Below, piece after piece: positions 34,275 to 43,782 of a DNA stretch of 64,000 bases. The stretch covers positions 107,844 to 171,843 of the forward strand of contig NZ_CATNLZ010000036.1 of assembly GCF_950101795.1 (NCBI RefSeq), written 5' to 3'. The notes under the pieces are model-generated. The model had not been told where the DNA came from. It ran no database searches and was given only the letters and a program-made list of their open reading frames with translations. Position 1 is the first letter of the stretch, and each line of letters opens with the position of its first letter. This DNA comes from Nocardioides sp. T2.26MG-1 (lineage in GTDB: Bacteria; Actinomycetota; Actinomycetes; Propionibacteriales; Nocardioidaceae). Both the position numbers and the translations under genes were made by a program.

Positions 34275-34365
34275 AGGGTAGGTCGGCCAGCGACCGCCCA
34301 CACGGCGACACGGCGGACCTCCACGCGCACCTCATCGATGAAAGCCATCGACCGAGGAGCCACCG

Positions 34366-34773
34366 ATGCCTACCTTCACCGACCCGGTCGCCGACGCTGA
34401 AGAACTCCGGGAAGCAGTCCGCGGCCTGGCCCACGCGACGCGCTCGATCGAGAATCCGACCTCGCTCTATGCCGTACTCGGGTCCATCAGCTCCGCGCTC
34501 GTGTCGCTGAGCCAGTCGCTGCACCAGCTCGGCCAGTTCCACGATGGGCCGACTCGCAAGCAGGCCTGGATGAACGGCGATGCCCACGCCGGGCGCGCAG
34601 CGTCGTACAGGGAGTCCTGGGAGCTTCATCGCGCAGCAGAGATGATCCATCAGGTTGCGGACTGCGTGGACCGGGCGCACGAGATCGAGGCGACAGTTGC
34701 CTACGACATCGACGACTACCCGTCGCTCGCACCGGTCCAGCGCTCATCGCGTCAGTCCGGGATGTCGCTGTGA
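34366..34773 (+). CDS. Conserved element protein, helical
   Basis: A 135-residue helical protein without a recognised domain. CGAGGAGCC precedes ATG 34366, and its stop overlaps the virB4 GTG (GTGA), so it restarts the transfer operon after the insertion. No membrane segment or signal is visible. Possibly a chaperone or regulator of the ATPase downstream. Confidence 0.7.
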   Translation: MPTFTDPVADAEELREAVRGLAHATRSIENPTSLYAVLGSISSALVSLSQSLHQLGQFHDGPTRKQAWMNGDAHAGRAASYRESWELHRAAEMIHQVADCVDRAHEIEATVAYDIDDYPSLAPVQRSSRQSGMSL

Positions 34774-36266
34774 CCGGGTGGCAGGACGGCCGGCTGCACT
34801 CAGCTGTCCTTGTCTCGCCAGGCCGGGAGCGGCGGCACGATCGCAAGCTGCGCAAGGCAGCCGCGCGAGAACTCCTGTCCGCTGACCGGGATTCCCGGCG
34901 TACAGAAGCGAAGCGCAAGGCCGACCAGCTCTCCGCTGAGAAGCGGGCAACCGTGACGCTCCCCCGCGCCGGCGAATCGGGTCCGGCCGCCCTCCGGACT
35001 CCCGGACGATTCCGCATCCCGCGCCATCAGGACACCTCCGCGACCCTGGCGGGCGCGTACCCGTTCCTTGCCGAGGGCGGCTTGGGCAGTGAGGGCGTCT
35101 TCGTCGGCCAAGACCTGTACTCGGGCAGCTCATTCGTCTACGACCCCTGGATCCTCTACGCCCGCGGTCTCATCACCGCACCAAACCTTGTCCTCGCCGG
35201 CATCGTCGGCTCCGGCAAGTCGTGTCTCGCCAAGAGTCTCTACACGCGATCCATCCCGTTCGGCCGCCGGGTATACGTGCCCGGCGACCCCAAGGGCGAG
35301 CACACGGCGGTTGCAGAAGCCGTGGGTGGCCGAGCCATCGCGCTTGGCCACGGGATGTCCAACCGGCTCAACCCGCTCGACGAAGGCCACCGCCCTTCAG
35401 GTCTCGACGACGTGCAATGGGCCAGCCAGATCGCCTCCCGCCGCCGCGACCTCGTCGGCGCGCTCGCTGAGACCGTGCTCGACCGGCGACTCAGCCCTCT
35501 TGAACACACTGCCGTCGACATCGCGATCGACCGCACGGTCCGGAGCGCCGAGGTACCCGTTCTCCCGATGGTCGTCGAAAGGCTGCTCGCGCCTGACCGC
35601 ACCGATGACCCGGACGGACGCCTCACCGAGGACGGCCGACTTGTTGGGCACGGTCTCCGTCGACTCGTCGCCGGAGACCTCGCTGGGCTCTTCGACAGGC
35701 CTTCGACGGTGACGTTCGACCCGTCCCTCCCGATGATCTCGCTCGACCTCTCACGCGTCACCGAGAATGCGACCCTCATCTCGGTCCTCATGACCTGCGC
35801 ATCGGCATGGATGGAGTCCGCGCTTCTAGACCCCGCCGGTGGCCAGCGCTGGGTCGTATACGACGAAGCCTGGCGCCTCATGTCGCACCCCGCCCTGTTG
35901 CGACGGATGGACGCTCACTGGCGCCTCGCTCGCCACTACGGCATCGCGAACATGCTGATCTTCCACAAGCTCACCGACCTCGACAACGTCGGCGACCAGG
36001 GGTCGGCGATGCGTGCGCTCGCCTCCTCGCTACTGGCCAATGCCGAGACCCGAATCGTCTACCGCCAGGAGTCCGACCAGCTCGGCGCCACCTCAGTGGC
36101 ACTCGGGCTCACCGGCACCGAACAGTCCCTCATCCCCACGCTCGGCATCGGCCAGGGCCTGTGGCGGATCAAGCACCGGTCGTTCATCGTGCAGCACCAG
36201 ATGCATCCCGCCGAGCTCGAGCTCTTCGACACCACCGGACGGATGACAGGAGGCCCGTCGTCGTGA
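34770..36266 (+). CDS. VirB4-like conjugation ATPase
   Basis: A 498-residue ATPase powering the secretion channel. Walker A is GIVGSGKSCLAKS (about 144-156), Walker B is QRWVVYDEAWRLMSHP, and the downstream FHKLTDLDNVGDQGS and ARHYGIANMLIF fit the VirB4/TraC motor. It is shorter than many VirB4 proteins because it lacks the large N-terminal domain, which the SCO6880-like protein may provide. It overlaps the ArdC gene by 4 bases. Confidence 0.88.
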   Translation: MTGWQDGRLHSAVLVSPGRERRHDRKLRKAAARELLSADRDSRRTEAKRKADQLSAEKRATVTLPRAGESGPAALRTPGRFRIPRHQDTSATLAGAYPFLAEGGLGSEGVFVGQDLYSGSSFVYDPWILYARGLITAPNLVLAGIVGSGKSCLAKSLYTRSIPFGRRVYVPGDPKGEHTAVAEAVGGRAIALGHGMSNRLNPLDEGHRPSGLDDVQWASQIASRRRDLVGALAETVLDRRLSPLEHTAVDIAIDRTVRSAEVPVLPMVVERLLAPDRTDDPDGRLTEDGRLVGHGLRRLVAGDLAGLFDRPSTVTFDPSLPMISLDLSRVTENATLISVLMTCASAWMESALLDPAGGQRWVVYDEAWRLMSHPALLRRMDAHWRLARHYGIANMLIFHKLTDLDNVGDQGSAMRALASSLLANAETRIVYRQESDQLGATSVALGLTGTEQSLIPTLGIGQGLWRIKHRSFIVQHQMHPAELELFDTTGRMTGGPSS

Positions 36267-37336
36267 CCACACACCCGACACGCTCGTCGCGCGAAGCCAG
36301 GCTCGAGGCGCTCCAACAGCAACTCTCGGAGTCCGTTGCAGCACTCGTCACGGGTGAGGACTGGAAGCGAGCGCTCACGTTCGCCGCGCAGTTTCGCTCC
36401 CGCAGCTTCAACAACACCATGCTGATCTACGCCCAGCACTTCTCGGCGTTCAATGAGGGGCGCGTTCCTCAACCGACCCCGATGTACGTCGCCGGGTTCC
36501 ACCAGTGGCTCTCCCTCGGGCGCCACGTCCTGAAGGGCCAGCAGGGGTACGGGATCCTCGCGCCCGTAACGGCGAGGTTCGCCTCGACGAACCCGGCCGA
36601 TGCCACTTCGTGGCGCCGGCTTGCCCGCGGCGAGAAGCCCGGACGCGGCGAGATCGTGAAGTCGAAACTCGTCGGTCTGAAGCCCGCTCATGTCTGGGAC
36701 GTGTCTCAAACCACCGGAGACCCGGTGCCGGAACTCCCCCGCCCGGACCTGCTCCAGGGCGAGGGTCCACCCGGCTTGTGGGACGGCCTCGCCGATCAGA
36801 TCACTGCGCTTGGGTTCGAGCTTCGATTGGTCTCGTCTGCTGCGGCGATCGGCGGCGCCAACGGTTTGACCGACTTCCTCGCCCGCGAGGTCTCGGTGCG
36901 AATGGACATGGACGACGCCGCCCAGGTGAAGACTCTCGCCCACGAACTCGGGCACATCCTCCTCCACGCTCCGCGGGAGAACGTGATCTCCACGGATGTC
37001 GCCGCCGACGCGACCCTGCACCGCGGAATCGCGGAGGTCGAAGCGGAGTCGATCGCCCTGATGGTCGGCGCGGCGCACGGGCTGGACACCTCGACGTACA
37101 CCGTCCCCTACGTCTCGACGTGGGCAGCTAGTGTGCCCGGCAAGACGCCGGTCGAGGTCATCCAGTCGACGGCCGAGCGGGTGAGGACCTCCGCGCTCGG
37201 GATCCTCGACAAGCTCGACACCCCCAAGGTCGGCGACGGCAATCCGCCCGGCCTCGATCGGGAGGCGCTCAACCAGCGGGGAGCCGAACCGATTATTCCC
37301 CGTGTACGACGCGACGGGGCGGCGCTGGGGCTATGA
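36263..37336 (+). CDS. ArdC-like antirestriction protein with HELGH peptidase motif
   Basis: A 357-residue protein. The N-terminal ~110 residues are an ArdC-type ssDNA-binding domain (FRSRSFNNTMLIYAQ, GFHQWLSLGRHVLKGQQGYG). The C-terminal half is an ImmA/IrrE-type zinc peptidase with HELGHILLH and AEVEAESIA. ArdC proteins coat or protect entering single strands and counter restriction in the recipient. GTG 36263 overlaps virB4. Confidence 0.87.
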   Translation: MTTHPTRSSREARLEALQQQLSESVAALVTGEDWKRALTFAAQFRSRSFNNTMLIYAQHFSAFNEGRVPQPTPMYVAGFHQWLSLGRHVLKGQQGYGILAPVTARFASTNPADATSWRRLARGEKPGRGEIVKSKLVGLKPAHVWDVSQTTGDPVPELPRPDLLQGEGPPGLWDGLADQITALGFELRLVSSAAAIGGANGLTDFLAREVSVRMDMDDAAQVKTLAHELGHILLHAPRENVISTDVAADATLHRGIAEVEAESIALMVGAAHGLDTSTYTVPYVSTWAASVPGKTPVEVIQSTAERVRTSALGILDKLDTPKVGDGNPPGLDREALNQRGAEPIIPRVRRDGAALGL

Positions 37337-37794
37337 AGATCCCCATTGTCCTCCCCACCGTCCGCTTCGACATCGACACCGAGGGGCGACTCGAGGTCAG
37401 CGTCGACGGCCAGCCACGGGCAGGCGATCGGACTCTGTCTCGCGACGACGTCCGCTCAGTTCTCTGTGAGGTCACTGCGAACCTCGGCACGGCCGTTCGG
37501 GTCGAGGTCCACGAGGCAGACGGCACGACGTACTGGGACATCGAAACCCCTCCAGCGAGTCCTGCTCCCGAAGCCGCCCCCGGGCCCGAGACACCAGCAC
37601 GCGCTCTTGCCGGCAGCGGCTTCCGCCCAGGTGAACAGGTCGCTCTCGCCTTCGTCGTAGCGCGTCAAGAAGCCGATGGCAACGGCAATGCCGCCATCAA
37701 CCTTCCACCTGCGCTGTTGACCGCAACACGCCACGGACTCGTGCTTCTCGGCCTGACCTCGCTGACGGTCGCGCCAGTCGAGGCGCAGGCATGA
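37333..37794 (+). CDS. Conserved element protein of unknown function
   Basis: A 153-residue soluble protein. The first ~75 residues form a beta-rich domain (VRFDIDTEGRLEVSVDG), then a Pro/Ala linker and a second part (FRPGEQVALAFVVA). It overlaps both neighbours by 4 bases and lies between ArdC and the coupling protein. Not recognised. Confidence 0.68.
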   Translation: MKIPIVLPTVRFDIDTEGRLEVSVDGQPRAGDRTLSRDDVRSVLCEVTANLGTAVRVEVHEADGTTYWDIETPPASPAPEAAPGPETPARALAGSGFRPGEQVALAFVVARQEADGNGNAAINLPPALLTATRHGLVLLGLTSLTVAPVEAQA

Positions 37795-39518
37795 ACCCGC
37801 GTGCTCGCAGCGCGAACGACGAGCTCGTCAATCTTGCTCTGATGGGTCTGATCGCGCTGTTCGGCTCTGGGCTCGCCCTCAGCGTCGCAGGAGAGGTCGC
37901 CGCCTTCCTGGCCGGTGAGCCGGGTCCCCGCGGAGGTGTCGCAAGTGGGCTTCGGGTCCTCACTGACCCCGGGGACCCCGGCACGGCGCTCGGCACACCC
38001 GGGCTGTCGGCCTCGGCGTACTGGCTCATCGTCGCAGCCATCCTCACGCTGATCGGTATCGCTGCGTGGCCTGTCTGGACCGTCGTCGCGCGACTACGCC
38101 ACCGCACCAACCACGATCCTCACAAGATCGATGGCATCGCCACCCGCCGAGACATCGACCTCGTCGCGTCGAAGCGAGCGCTCGTACGCCGAGGCGAGAC
38201 CCTCCGCCCCTCGATCAGCCGTCCGCGGCCCGAGGATGTCGGTTACCTGCTCGGGCGAAGCTGCGGCCGCGAGATCTGGGCTTCGGTGGAGGACTCGATT
38301 CTGGTCATCGGGCCACCACGCTCCGGCAAGGGCTTGCACCTGGTCATCAACGCGATACTCGATGCCCCCGGAGCCGTCGTCACGACCTCCACTCGGCCGG
38401 ACAACTTCGTCGCCACCATCGCTGCCCGTAAGGAACGCGGGCCTGTAGCGCTCTTCGATCCGCAGCACCTGACCGCAGGACTCCCGATCGTCGCCGCGAG
38501 CGGGGTCCGCTGGTCCCCCATCCGCGGCTGCGAACAGCCGCTCACTGCGATGATCCGAGCAGCCGGTCTCGCCTCGACGACCGGACTCTCCGCTGGCGGC
38601 GTTGAGTCCGGTGGCTTCTGGGAAGGCAAGGCCAGGGCGGCACTCCAGTCGCTCCTCCACGCCGCTGCCATCGAACGACTACCTACGCGCGCTCTCTTCG
38701 AGTGGTCACTTTCGCCTTCGGCGGCGACGGATGCGGTCGGTATCCTCGCCAGCCGACCGCAAGCTGCGCCAGGATGGGCGGACGCTCTCGCAGGGATGAT
38801 CAACTCGGACCCGCGGACCCGCGACTCGATCTGGATGGCGGTCAGCCAAGCTCTCGCGTCCCTGGCGGATCCGGCTGTTCTCGAGGCCGTCAGCCCGGAC
38901 CCGGAGGACGCCTTCGATCCGGGCGACTTCCTTGTGCAGAACGGAACGCTCTACTTGCTGGCGACCGGCGCCGGCGCGGGCGCTTCATGGCCCCTCGTGG
39001 CGGCCTTCATGGAGGACCTCACCGAAGTCGCTCGACATCTCGCAGCCGGCTCCACCAGCGCGCGGCTCGACCCGCCGCTGCTGCTAGCCCTCGACGAGAT
39101 CGGCAACCTCGCCCCGCTCCCCTCGCTACCAGTTCTGATGGCGGAGGGCGGCGGCACCGGCATCACGACGATGCCGGTCCTCCAGTCACTCTCACAGGCG
39201 CGCAACAAATGGGGTGACCACGCCGCCAGCACGATCTGGGACGCCTCGATCGTGAAGGTGATCCTCGGCGGCGCATCCGCGTCGAAGGACCTCCAGGAGG
39301 TCTCCGTACTCATCGGCGAACGCGACGAGCGGTCGGACACAGTCACGACCGGCGACTATGGCAACCGTTCCGTCCAGCGGTCATTCCGGCGCGCGCACGT
39401 GATGCCTCCCGAGCGGATCCGCACGCTGCCGTTCGGCACCGCCTTAATCCTTTTGCGGAGCGCACCGCCCATCGTGACGGAACTTCGCCGGTGGACGCGT
39501 CGGCATCGGGCCGCATGA
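37791..39518 (+). CDS. VirD4/TraG-type coupling ATPase
   Basis: A 575-residue type IV coupling protein that would bring DNA to the channel. Two N-terminal membrane helices are followed by Walker A (IGPPRSGKGLHLV, around residues 170-182), a Walker B region (LLLALDEIGNLAPLPSLPVL) and the motif TTMPVLQSLSQARNKWG, characteristic of TraG/VirD4. Its presence argues for a single-strand T4SS route rather than FtsK-like double-strand transfer. Confidence 0.92.
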   Translation: MNPRARSANDELVNLALMGLIALFGSGLALSVAGEVAAFLAGEPGPRGGVASGLRVLTDPGDPGTALGTPGLSASAYWLIVAAILTLIGIAAWPVWTVVARLRHRTNHDPHKIDGIATRRDIDLVASKRALVRRGETLRPSISRPRPEDVGYLLGRSCGREIWASVEDSILVIGPPRSGKGLHLVINAILDAPGAVVTTSTRPDNFVATIAARKERGPVALFDPQHLTAGLPIVAASGVRWSPIRGCEQPLTAMIRAAGLASTTGLSAGGVESGGFWEGKARAALQSLLHAAAIERLPTRALFEWSLSPSAATDAVGILASRPQAAPGWADALAGMINSDPRTRDSIWMAVSQALASLADPAVLEAVSPDPEDAFDPGDFLVQNGTLYLLATGAGAGASWPLVAAFMEDLTEVARHLAAGSTSARLDPPLLLALDEIGNLAPLPSLPVLMAEGGGTGITTMPVLQSLSQARNKWGDHAASTIWDASIVKVILGGASASKDLQEVSVLIGERDERSDTVTTGDYGNRSVQRSFRRAHVMPPERIRTLPFGTALILLRSAPPIVTELRRWTRRHRAA

Positions 39519-39775
39519 CCCGCACCGTTCCGCCCACGATGACGAACGGCGAGCGTGTGCGAACCCTCGCCGCCGCCTCGCCAGCTTCCAATTGGCCCTT
39601 CGCCGGAGCAGCATCTGCTCGCTTGCAGGAGGCTGCAGGATCATTCACAGCTCGAACGGTGGACTCAACTATCAGACGGGAACCGGCGGGACTGCGCAGC
39701 CGATCGAGTCGACTCTTGGCTGGCAGGGCGCTTGTCTGCGCGGTCAGCCCACAACTTCAAGTGGAGCGGTGGATG

Positions 39776-40171
39776 TCATCCGTTCAGGATGAGTTCGCGA
39801 ACGGGATCCGAAAGATCTTGGACTCTCGTGTCGACATCGCCGCGCACATAGACGGAGAACTTCGATGGGTAGTTCTCGCGCACCAGCGCCTGTCGCCCCG
39901 GGATCCCGTCGATGCGTCGAAGGGAAACACGAAGCTCATCAGTATCGCCGCCGTCGTCACAGCCCAGTTCGCGGCCTGCGATCGGCTTTCCCTTGGTGTC
40001 CCGCTTGAATGGCCCAGACAGGGTCATCTGCTGGTATTCGTGTCCATGCACTACGGCCCGGTCGACACAGAGTGCCTGCTCTCCTGACGGCGACGCCGTG
40101 GCCTCTGGAGACCCACCGCCACACGCCGACGCTAGCAATGCGACGACTCCTACAGCCCAAACTGCTCTCAT
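39776..40171 (-). CDS. Small lipoprotein (DUF6281-like)
   Basis: A 131-residue lipoprotein. From ATG 40171 (GGGTGG upstream) it reads MRAVWAVGVVALLASAC, a signal peptide with lipobox, then a compact domain with Cys (LCVDRAVVHGHEYQQM and GRELGCDDGGD). The layout fits the DUF6281 group of actinobacterial lipoproteins. It is on the minus strand beside the matrixin-like gene, so the two may be one cargo unit. Confidence 0.62.
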   Translation of the reverse strand: MRAVWAVGVVALLASACGGGSPEATASPSGEQALCVDRAVVHGHEYQQMTLSGPFKRDTKGKPIAGRELGCDDGGDTDELRVSLRRIDGIPGRQALVRENYPSKFSVYVRGDVDTRVQDLSDPVRELILNG

Positions 40172-40183
40172 GATGACCACCCT

Positions 40184-40792
40184 TCAGTAAAGGTACCGCA
40201 GGGCGGTGAGCTCGCCCGCTGCGAGAGTTCGTTGGAACTTGGTGCACTTGGGAAGACCACTATTCATCGTCTGGTAGAAGGAGCCCTGAGTGGTGCTGGT
40301 GTCGTCGATGTTGAGATCGGCTAAGCCATAGACGTGTCCGAATTCGTGCGTCAGTACGCTTTCAATGTCATAGGCCTTGGCGCTCTCACACGCCGAGCCA
40401 CTCGGGTAGAACGTCCAGGGAGAGTTGTCGTTTAGACGCACGTCGGCCTCCACGATCGCCGAACCACTGAAGTTGTGACACGTCTGGGCGAGCGCGCCGG
40501 ACCCCAGCGGTTTGAAGTCGACGGTGCTGATGCTGTCTTGGCCACTCCAGCCGGACTCTGGGTGACACTTCCCGCCCGTAGCCGTGACTTCAAAGTCGCT
40601 CTCGGTCGTCGTCTCTCCAGCGAAGTTGTAGGCGACGTCGACCTCGTCTTTGTCGTCGCACGGACTTTCGGCGCCAGTGATGTTCTGTGCCGCCCGCGAA
40701 AAGACCACTGATGATCCGCAAGCTCGTACCGCGATCCGCGCGGCATTGAGGCGGTCACTTCGGGAGTCGTCTAGTAGCCGCATAGGACGCAA
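40184..40792 (-). CDS. Matrixin-type zinc metalloprotease, export signal not seen
   Basis: A 202-residue protein with the metzincin site HEFGHVYGLADL and a later Met-turn (QTMNSG). Cys residues (ESPCDDKDE, GGKCHPES, LAQTCHNF, SACESAK, PKCTKF) suggest disulphides and thus an extracellular protein. Yet neither the TTG 40792 start nor the open frame just upstream gives a signal peptide. Either the 5' end was lost when it was inserted beside ssb, or export is unconventional. Confidence 0.7.
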   Translation of the reverse strand: MRPMRLLDDSRSDRLNAARIAVRACGSSVVFSRAAQNITGAESPCDDKDEVDVAYNFAGETTTESDFEVTATGGKCHPESGWSGQDSISTVDFKPLGSGALAQTCHNFSGSAIVEADVRLNDNSPWTFYPSGSACESAKAYDIESVLTHEFGHVYGLADLNIDDTSTTQGSFYQTMNSGLPKCTKFQRTLAAGELTALRYLY

Positions 40793-40869
40793 CGGCAGTC
40801 TGCTGGTGAGGCCGGTGCACCTATCTCCTAAGCGCGGTGCACCGGGCGCCGTCGGAATCGGGAGTCAGG

Positions 40870-41283
40870 ATGTCCATCCCCACCCAGATGAGCCTGGTCG
40901 GCCTCATCGCCTCCGCACCCGAACTGCACTTCACGAAGGCCGGCGCCGAGTGCTGCCGGATGCGCGTCGGCATCGAGCAGTGGCGCAAGGAGGTCGACGG
41001 CAGCTTCACGAAGCTCGATCCGACCTTTCACGACATGGTTGCCTTCGAGAGCACGGCTCGTGAGACCTATGCCCGCTTCCGCAAGGGCGACTCGTTCGTG
41101 GCCAGTGGCTACGTCCACGAATACGAGGTGGACAGCCGCGAGGGCAGTGTCATCAAGGAGGAGTTCGTCGCCCGCAAGATCGGCCACAACGTTAACAAGA
41201 CCGACTACGTCGTTCAGCGCGGCCGGCGCGCTGCTGACCGGTCCCTGACGGCTGTGCCCCAGCCTCCCGCCGTCGGCCTCTAA
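40870..41283 (+). CDS. ssb: Single-stranded DNA-binding protein
   Basis: A 137-residue OB-fold Ssb (MSIPTQMSLVGLIASAPEL, then the DNA-binding strand pair around FHDMVAFESTARETYARFRK). It is shorter than chromosomal Ssb and lacks the acidic C-terminal tip, as usual for element-borne copies. Start ATG 40870 follows GGGAGTCAGG. It probably protects strands during transfer. Confidence 0.88.
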   Translation: MSIPTQMSLVGLIASAPELHFTKAGAECCRMRVGIEQWRKEVDGSFTKLDPTFHDMVAFESTARETYARFRKGDSFVASGYVHEYEVDSREGSVIKEEFVARKIGHNVNKTDYVVQRGRRAADRSLTAVPQPPAVGL

Positions 41284-41296
41284 TCGGCTTGCGGCG

Positions 41297-41833
41297 ATGA
41301 CTCCGCATCCGGACGAGCCCGACGACCCTGGCGGCTACCGGAGCGTGACTGATCTCCTGGAACGACCGCCGGTCCCGATCAACTGGAATCTGCTGGATGC
41401 GGAGCAGGCCGAGATCGAGTGGCATGACCTCGACCTGTGGGTGAAATGGCTCAAGGGCACGTTCGGGCTCCCGCCGAACATCGTGCCGCCGTACTGGCAC
41501 CGTCACGACGAGCTCGTCTGGGAACTCTCGGCGCTGCACTGCCACTGGCTCAGCTGCTACCACGAGTCGGCGTCGCCGTCGGCACCTATCAATTGGATGC
41601 GCGAGTTCGCCGAGACTCGCGGCCGGCTGAGGGACTGGGTCTCCATCTGCGGCACTCGGCTCGACCGCGACCGCCCGACTCGGCAGACCTCCTGGCCCGG
41701 CGACGTCCCGGTTGACCCCGGCGGAGAGATCGAGATCCGCGACCGGAACAAGGACTTCGCCGATTTCGTCCGAGAGGACGTTCTGCGCCGACGCCGGCTT
41801 GAGGCAATTGTGAATCAGCAACTTATCGGCTGA
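41297..41833 (+). CDS. DUF4913-like element protein
   Basis: A 178-residue protein. The core (WHDLDLWVKWLKGTFGLPPN, then HDELVWELSALHCHWLSCY and WMREFAETRGRLRDW) fits DUF4913, a family of actinobacterial mobile elements of unknown function. No catalytic motif. It follows ssb by 13 bases. Confidence 0.72.
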   Translation: MTPHPDEPDDPGGYRSVTDLLERPPVPINWNLLDAEQAEIEWHDLDLWVKWLKGTFGLPPNIVPPYWHRHDELVWELSALHCHWLSCYHESASPSAPINWMREFAETRGRLRDWVSICGTRLDRDRPTRQTSWPGDVPVDPGGEIEIRDRNKDFADFVREDVLRRRRLEAIVNQQLIG

Positions 41834-41949
41834 GCCGGATCTGTGCCATGACCGAGTCATACGCACGTTCGTCCACAGCATCCGCGCCGCCAGAAGCCGG
41901 GCCGCGGTCACCGGCGCACGGTCGGTACCCGACCCCTGAAGGAGGGAAC

Positions 41950-42249
41950 ATGCTTCTCCCCCATGCACAGACCCTCGCGCAAGCCAGGTCGTACGTCGCC
42001 GCCCTCGCCGATCGAGCCCTGACGATCGAGGCGTCGTCAGCGTATGAGCGGGTGCTGCTGGAACTCGACCGCGTGCACGGCGACGACTGCCCGGCACTCG
42101 ACACCGGTGACCTCACCGACGACCGCGACATCCTGCTCGCCGACGCGAGCAACACCGTGGAGCAGCTCGAGAACTACGGAGTGGAATCGCTGTCGGTCGA
42201 GCTCATCCTGGCGATGCTCATCGACGCGCACGATCTGGACATCGGCTGA
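41950..42249 (+). CDS. Small acidic hypothetical protein
   Basis: A 99-residue acidic, helical protein (LDTGDLTDDRDILLADAS). ATG 41950 has the strong ribosome site GAAGGAGGGA; an open frame from 41848 lacks one. Its stop shares one base with the next start. Not recognised. Confidence 0.65.
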   Translation: MLLPHAQTLAQARSYVAALADRALTIEASSAYERVLLELDRVHGDDCPALDTGDLTDDRDILLADASNTVEQLENYGVESLSVELILAMLIDAHDLDIG

Positions 42250-43559
42250 TGTACGGCGAGAACGGTGCCCAGATGCGCACGGAGTTGGCTTCGCTCCTGC
42301 GTCAGCACCGGGTGATGCACCGTCTCGCCGCAGACTCGCCCACCGAGCGGGCTGAGGTGGGGCAACAGATCCTTCGCTACAGGCGAACGCTCGTCGGCTG
42401 GTGCGGTCAAGCCATCCAAGTGGCACAGCCGCTCACGTTCTCGAACATCCCGCAGAAACCGGCAGACCCCTTCCGTGCGACCAACGCGCATGGCGCGGCA
42501 GTGAGCGAGCTGGCCCGCGCACTGGAGCTCGCTCGCGATCAGGCAACGACGCCGGCCGCGTCCAGCACGGAGATCGCGACGCCGGCCTTGAACGACGTGG
42601 TCGAACACTGGCGCTTGGCGGCACGGGCTGCAGTACTCGCCGAACACGACACCGCACCCGACCTGGCCGTTCACCTGACGACAGCCCAAGCCCGAGCCAT
42701 CACAGGCGACGTCGCGGCGATCAGCCAAGCACTGGTTGTGCTCGATCGTCGCTACCGGAACACACCCGACTGGGAGTCGCTCGCCGGCTGCGATCGACTC
42801 GGGTGGGCAGCGCTCGCTACGGCACTCGACGTCAGCCTCGGGCAGCCCGACTACAGCGTCGACCACACCGGCTGGCGCCCGCGTACCAAGCCGATCCGTG
42901 GACCGGCCAAGCCGGGAGTCCTCGGAGTGCTCCAGGCCGAGCACAACCTTCTGGTCCGATTGAAGTCGTTCCCGAACGCCATGAACTTGCGCCTGATCGT
43001 CGACTCTCAGCGCCTGCTCACCTCGCAACTCATTCCGTACGCAGAACGGGTCGATCCCGAGCTAGCCGAACACTGGCGAGCCCGCACCGCGACGTACTCG
43101 CGGATGCAGCGCGAGCTCCGCAATGTTGCGGGAAGACTCGGCAACGGCGCCGGCGCAACTGCGGAGGCCGCGAACGCGGTCAGCCGAATGAAGGCATTGC
43201 CGTCCGCCACCGTGATCGAGCCGCGGATGCTCGGAGGCTTCCAGACACTCTTCCTCCGCATCGACGAACGCATCAGCGATGTCGTCGAAGCCGGCGTCGA
43301 GCGCGGGGCATTCTTCCAACGCGTGACCCTCCCTCGACTCGTGAGCGGCGAGGGACGACTAGTTCACCCCGTCCGCGAGCGCTTCGTGCCCGTCGCCCGC
43401 GCGGCCGACCTCGATGTCATCCGAACCGCACGTGAGCAACTGCGGCCTCGGCCAGAGGCTGCCGTGGCGTCACCGGGCGCGAGCCGGGTCGATCTCCATG
43501 CCGCCCTCATCCACCGTCCACCCGAGAAGGGAGCGCAGTTCGATGTCCCAGGTCTCTAG
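42249..43559 (+). CDS. Conserved element protein, large, helical
   Basis: A 436-residue, strongly helical protein with no membrane segment or catalytic motif I can name. In related elements the slot before xis-int often holds a transfer or replication gene, so this is the most likely place to look for a divergent relaxase or initiator. I see no HUH histidine triad or paired tyrosines in suitable context. It overlaps the xis gene by 17 bases. Confidence 0.68.
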   Translation: MYGENGAQMRTELASLLRQHRVMHRLAADSPTERAEVGQQILRYRRTLVGWCGQAIQVAQPLTFSNIPQKPADPFRATNAHGAAVSELARALELARDQATTPAASSTEIATPALNDVVEHWRLAARAAVLAEHDTAPDLAVHLTTAQARAITGDVAAISQALVVLDRRYRNTPDWESLAGCDRLGWAALATALDVSLGQPDYSVDHTGWRPRTKPIRGPAKPGVLGVLQAEHNLLVRLKSFPNAMNLRLIVDSQRLLTSQLIPYAERVDPELAEHWRARTATYSRMQRELRNVAGRLGNGAGATAEAANAVSRMKALPSATVIEPRMLGGFQTLFLRIDERISDVVEAGVERGAFFQRVTLPRLVSGEGRLVHPVRERFVPVARAADLDVIRTAREQLRPRPEAAVASPGASRVDLHAALIHRPPEKGAQFDVPGL

Positions 43560-43782
43560 CGCGAAGGCGTCCGTTCCCCCGCCAAGGCAGAAGATGGAGC
43601 GTCTGCTGTCCGTTGACGAGGTGGCCGAGTTCCTTGGCATTCCGGTGGCGACCCTGTACCAGTGGCGACACAAGGGCGCTGGTCCCGACGCGTATCGCGT
43701 CGGCCGGCACCTCCGGTACGAACCGGCCGCCGTCCGCGCATGGCTAGATGAACATCTGGCGGGCCACCATGGCCCACATTGA
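43543..43782 (+). CDS. Excisionase-type MerR-like HTH protein
   Basis: A 79-residue protein with a winged HTH of the excisionase/AlpA type (LLSVDEVAEFLGIPVATLYQ, GRHLRYEPAAVRAWLDEHL). Start ATG 43543 follows AGAAGGGAG. Its end overlaps the integrase start. It would bias the integrase toward excision and may also regulate the int promoter. Confidence 0.88.
   Translation: MSQVSSAKASVPPPRQKMERLLSVDEVAEFLGIPVATLYQWRHKGAGPDAYRVGRHLRYEPAAVRAWLDEHLAGHHGPH

Noticed and set aside
39491..40087. Plus-strand open frame after the coupling ATPase
   Set aside because: It is antisense to the lipoprotein gene, whose signal peptide and lipobox are convincing; the plus frame lacks a ribosome site and has mixed codon use.
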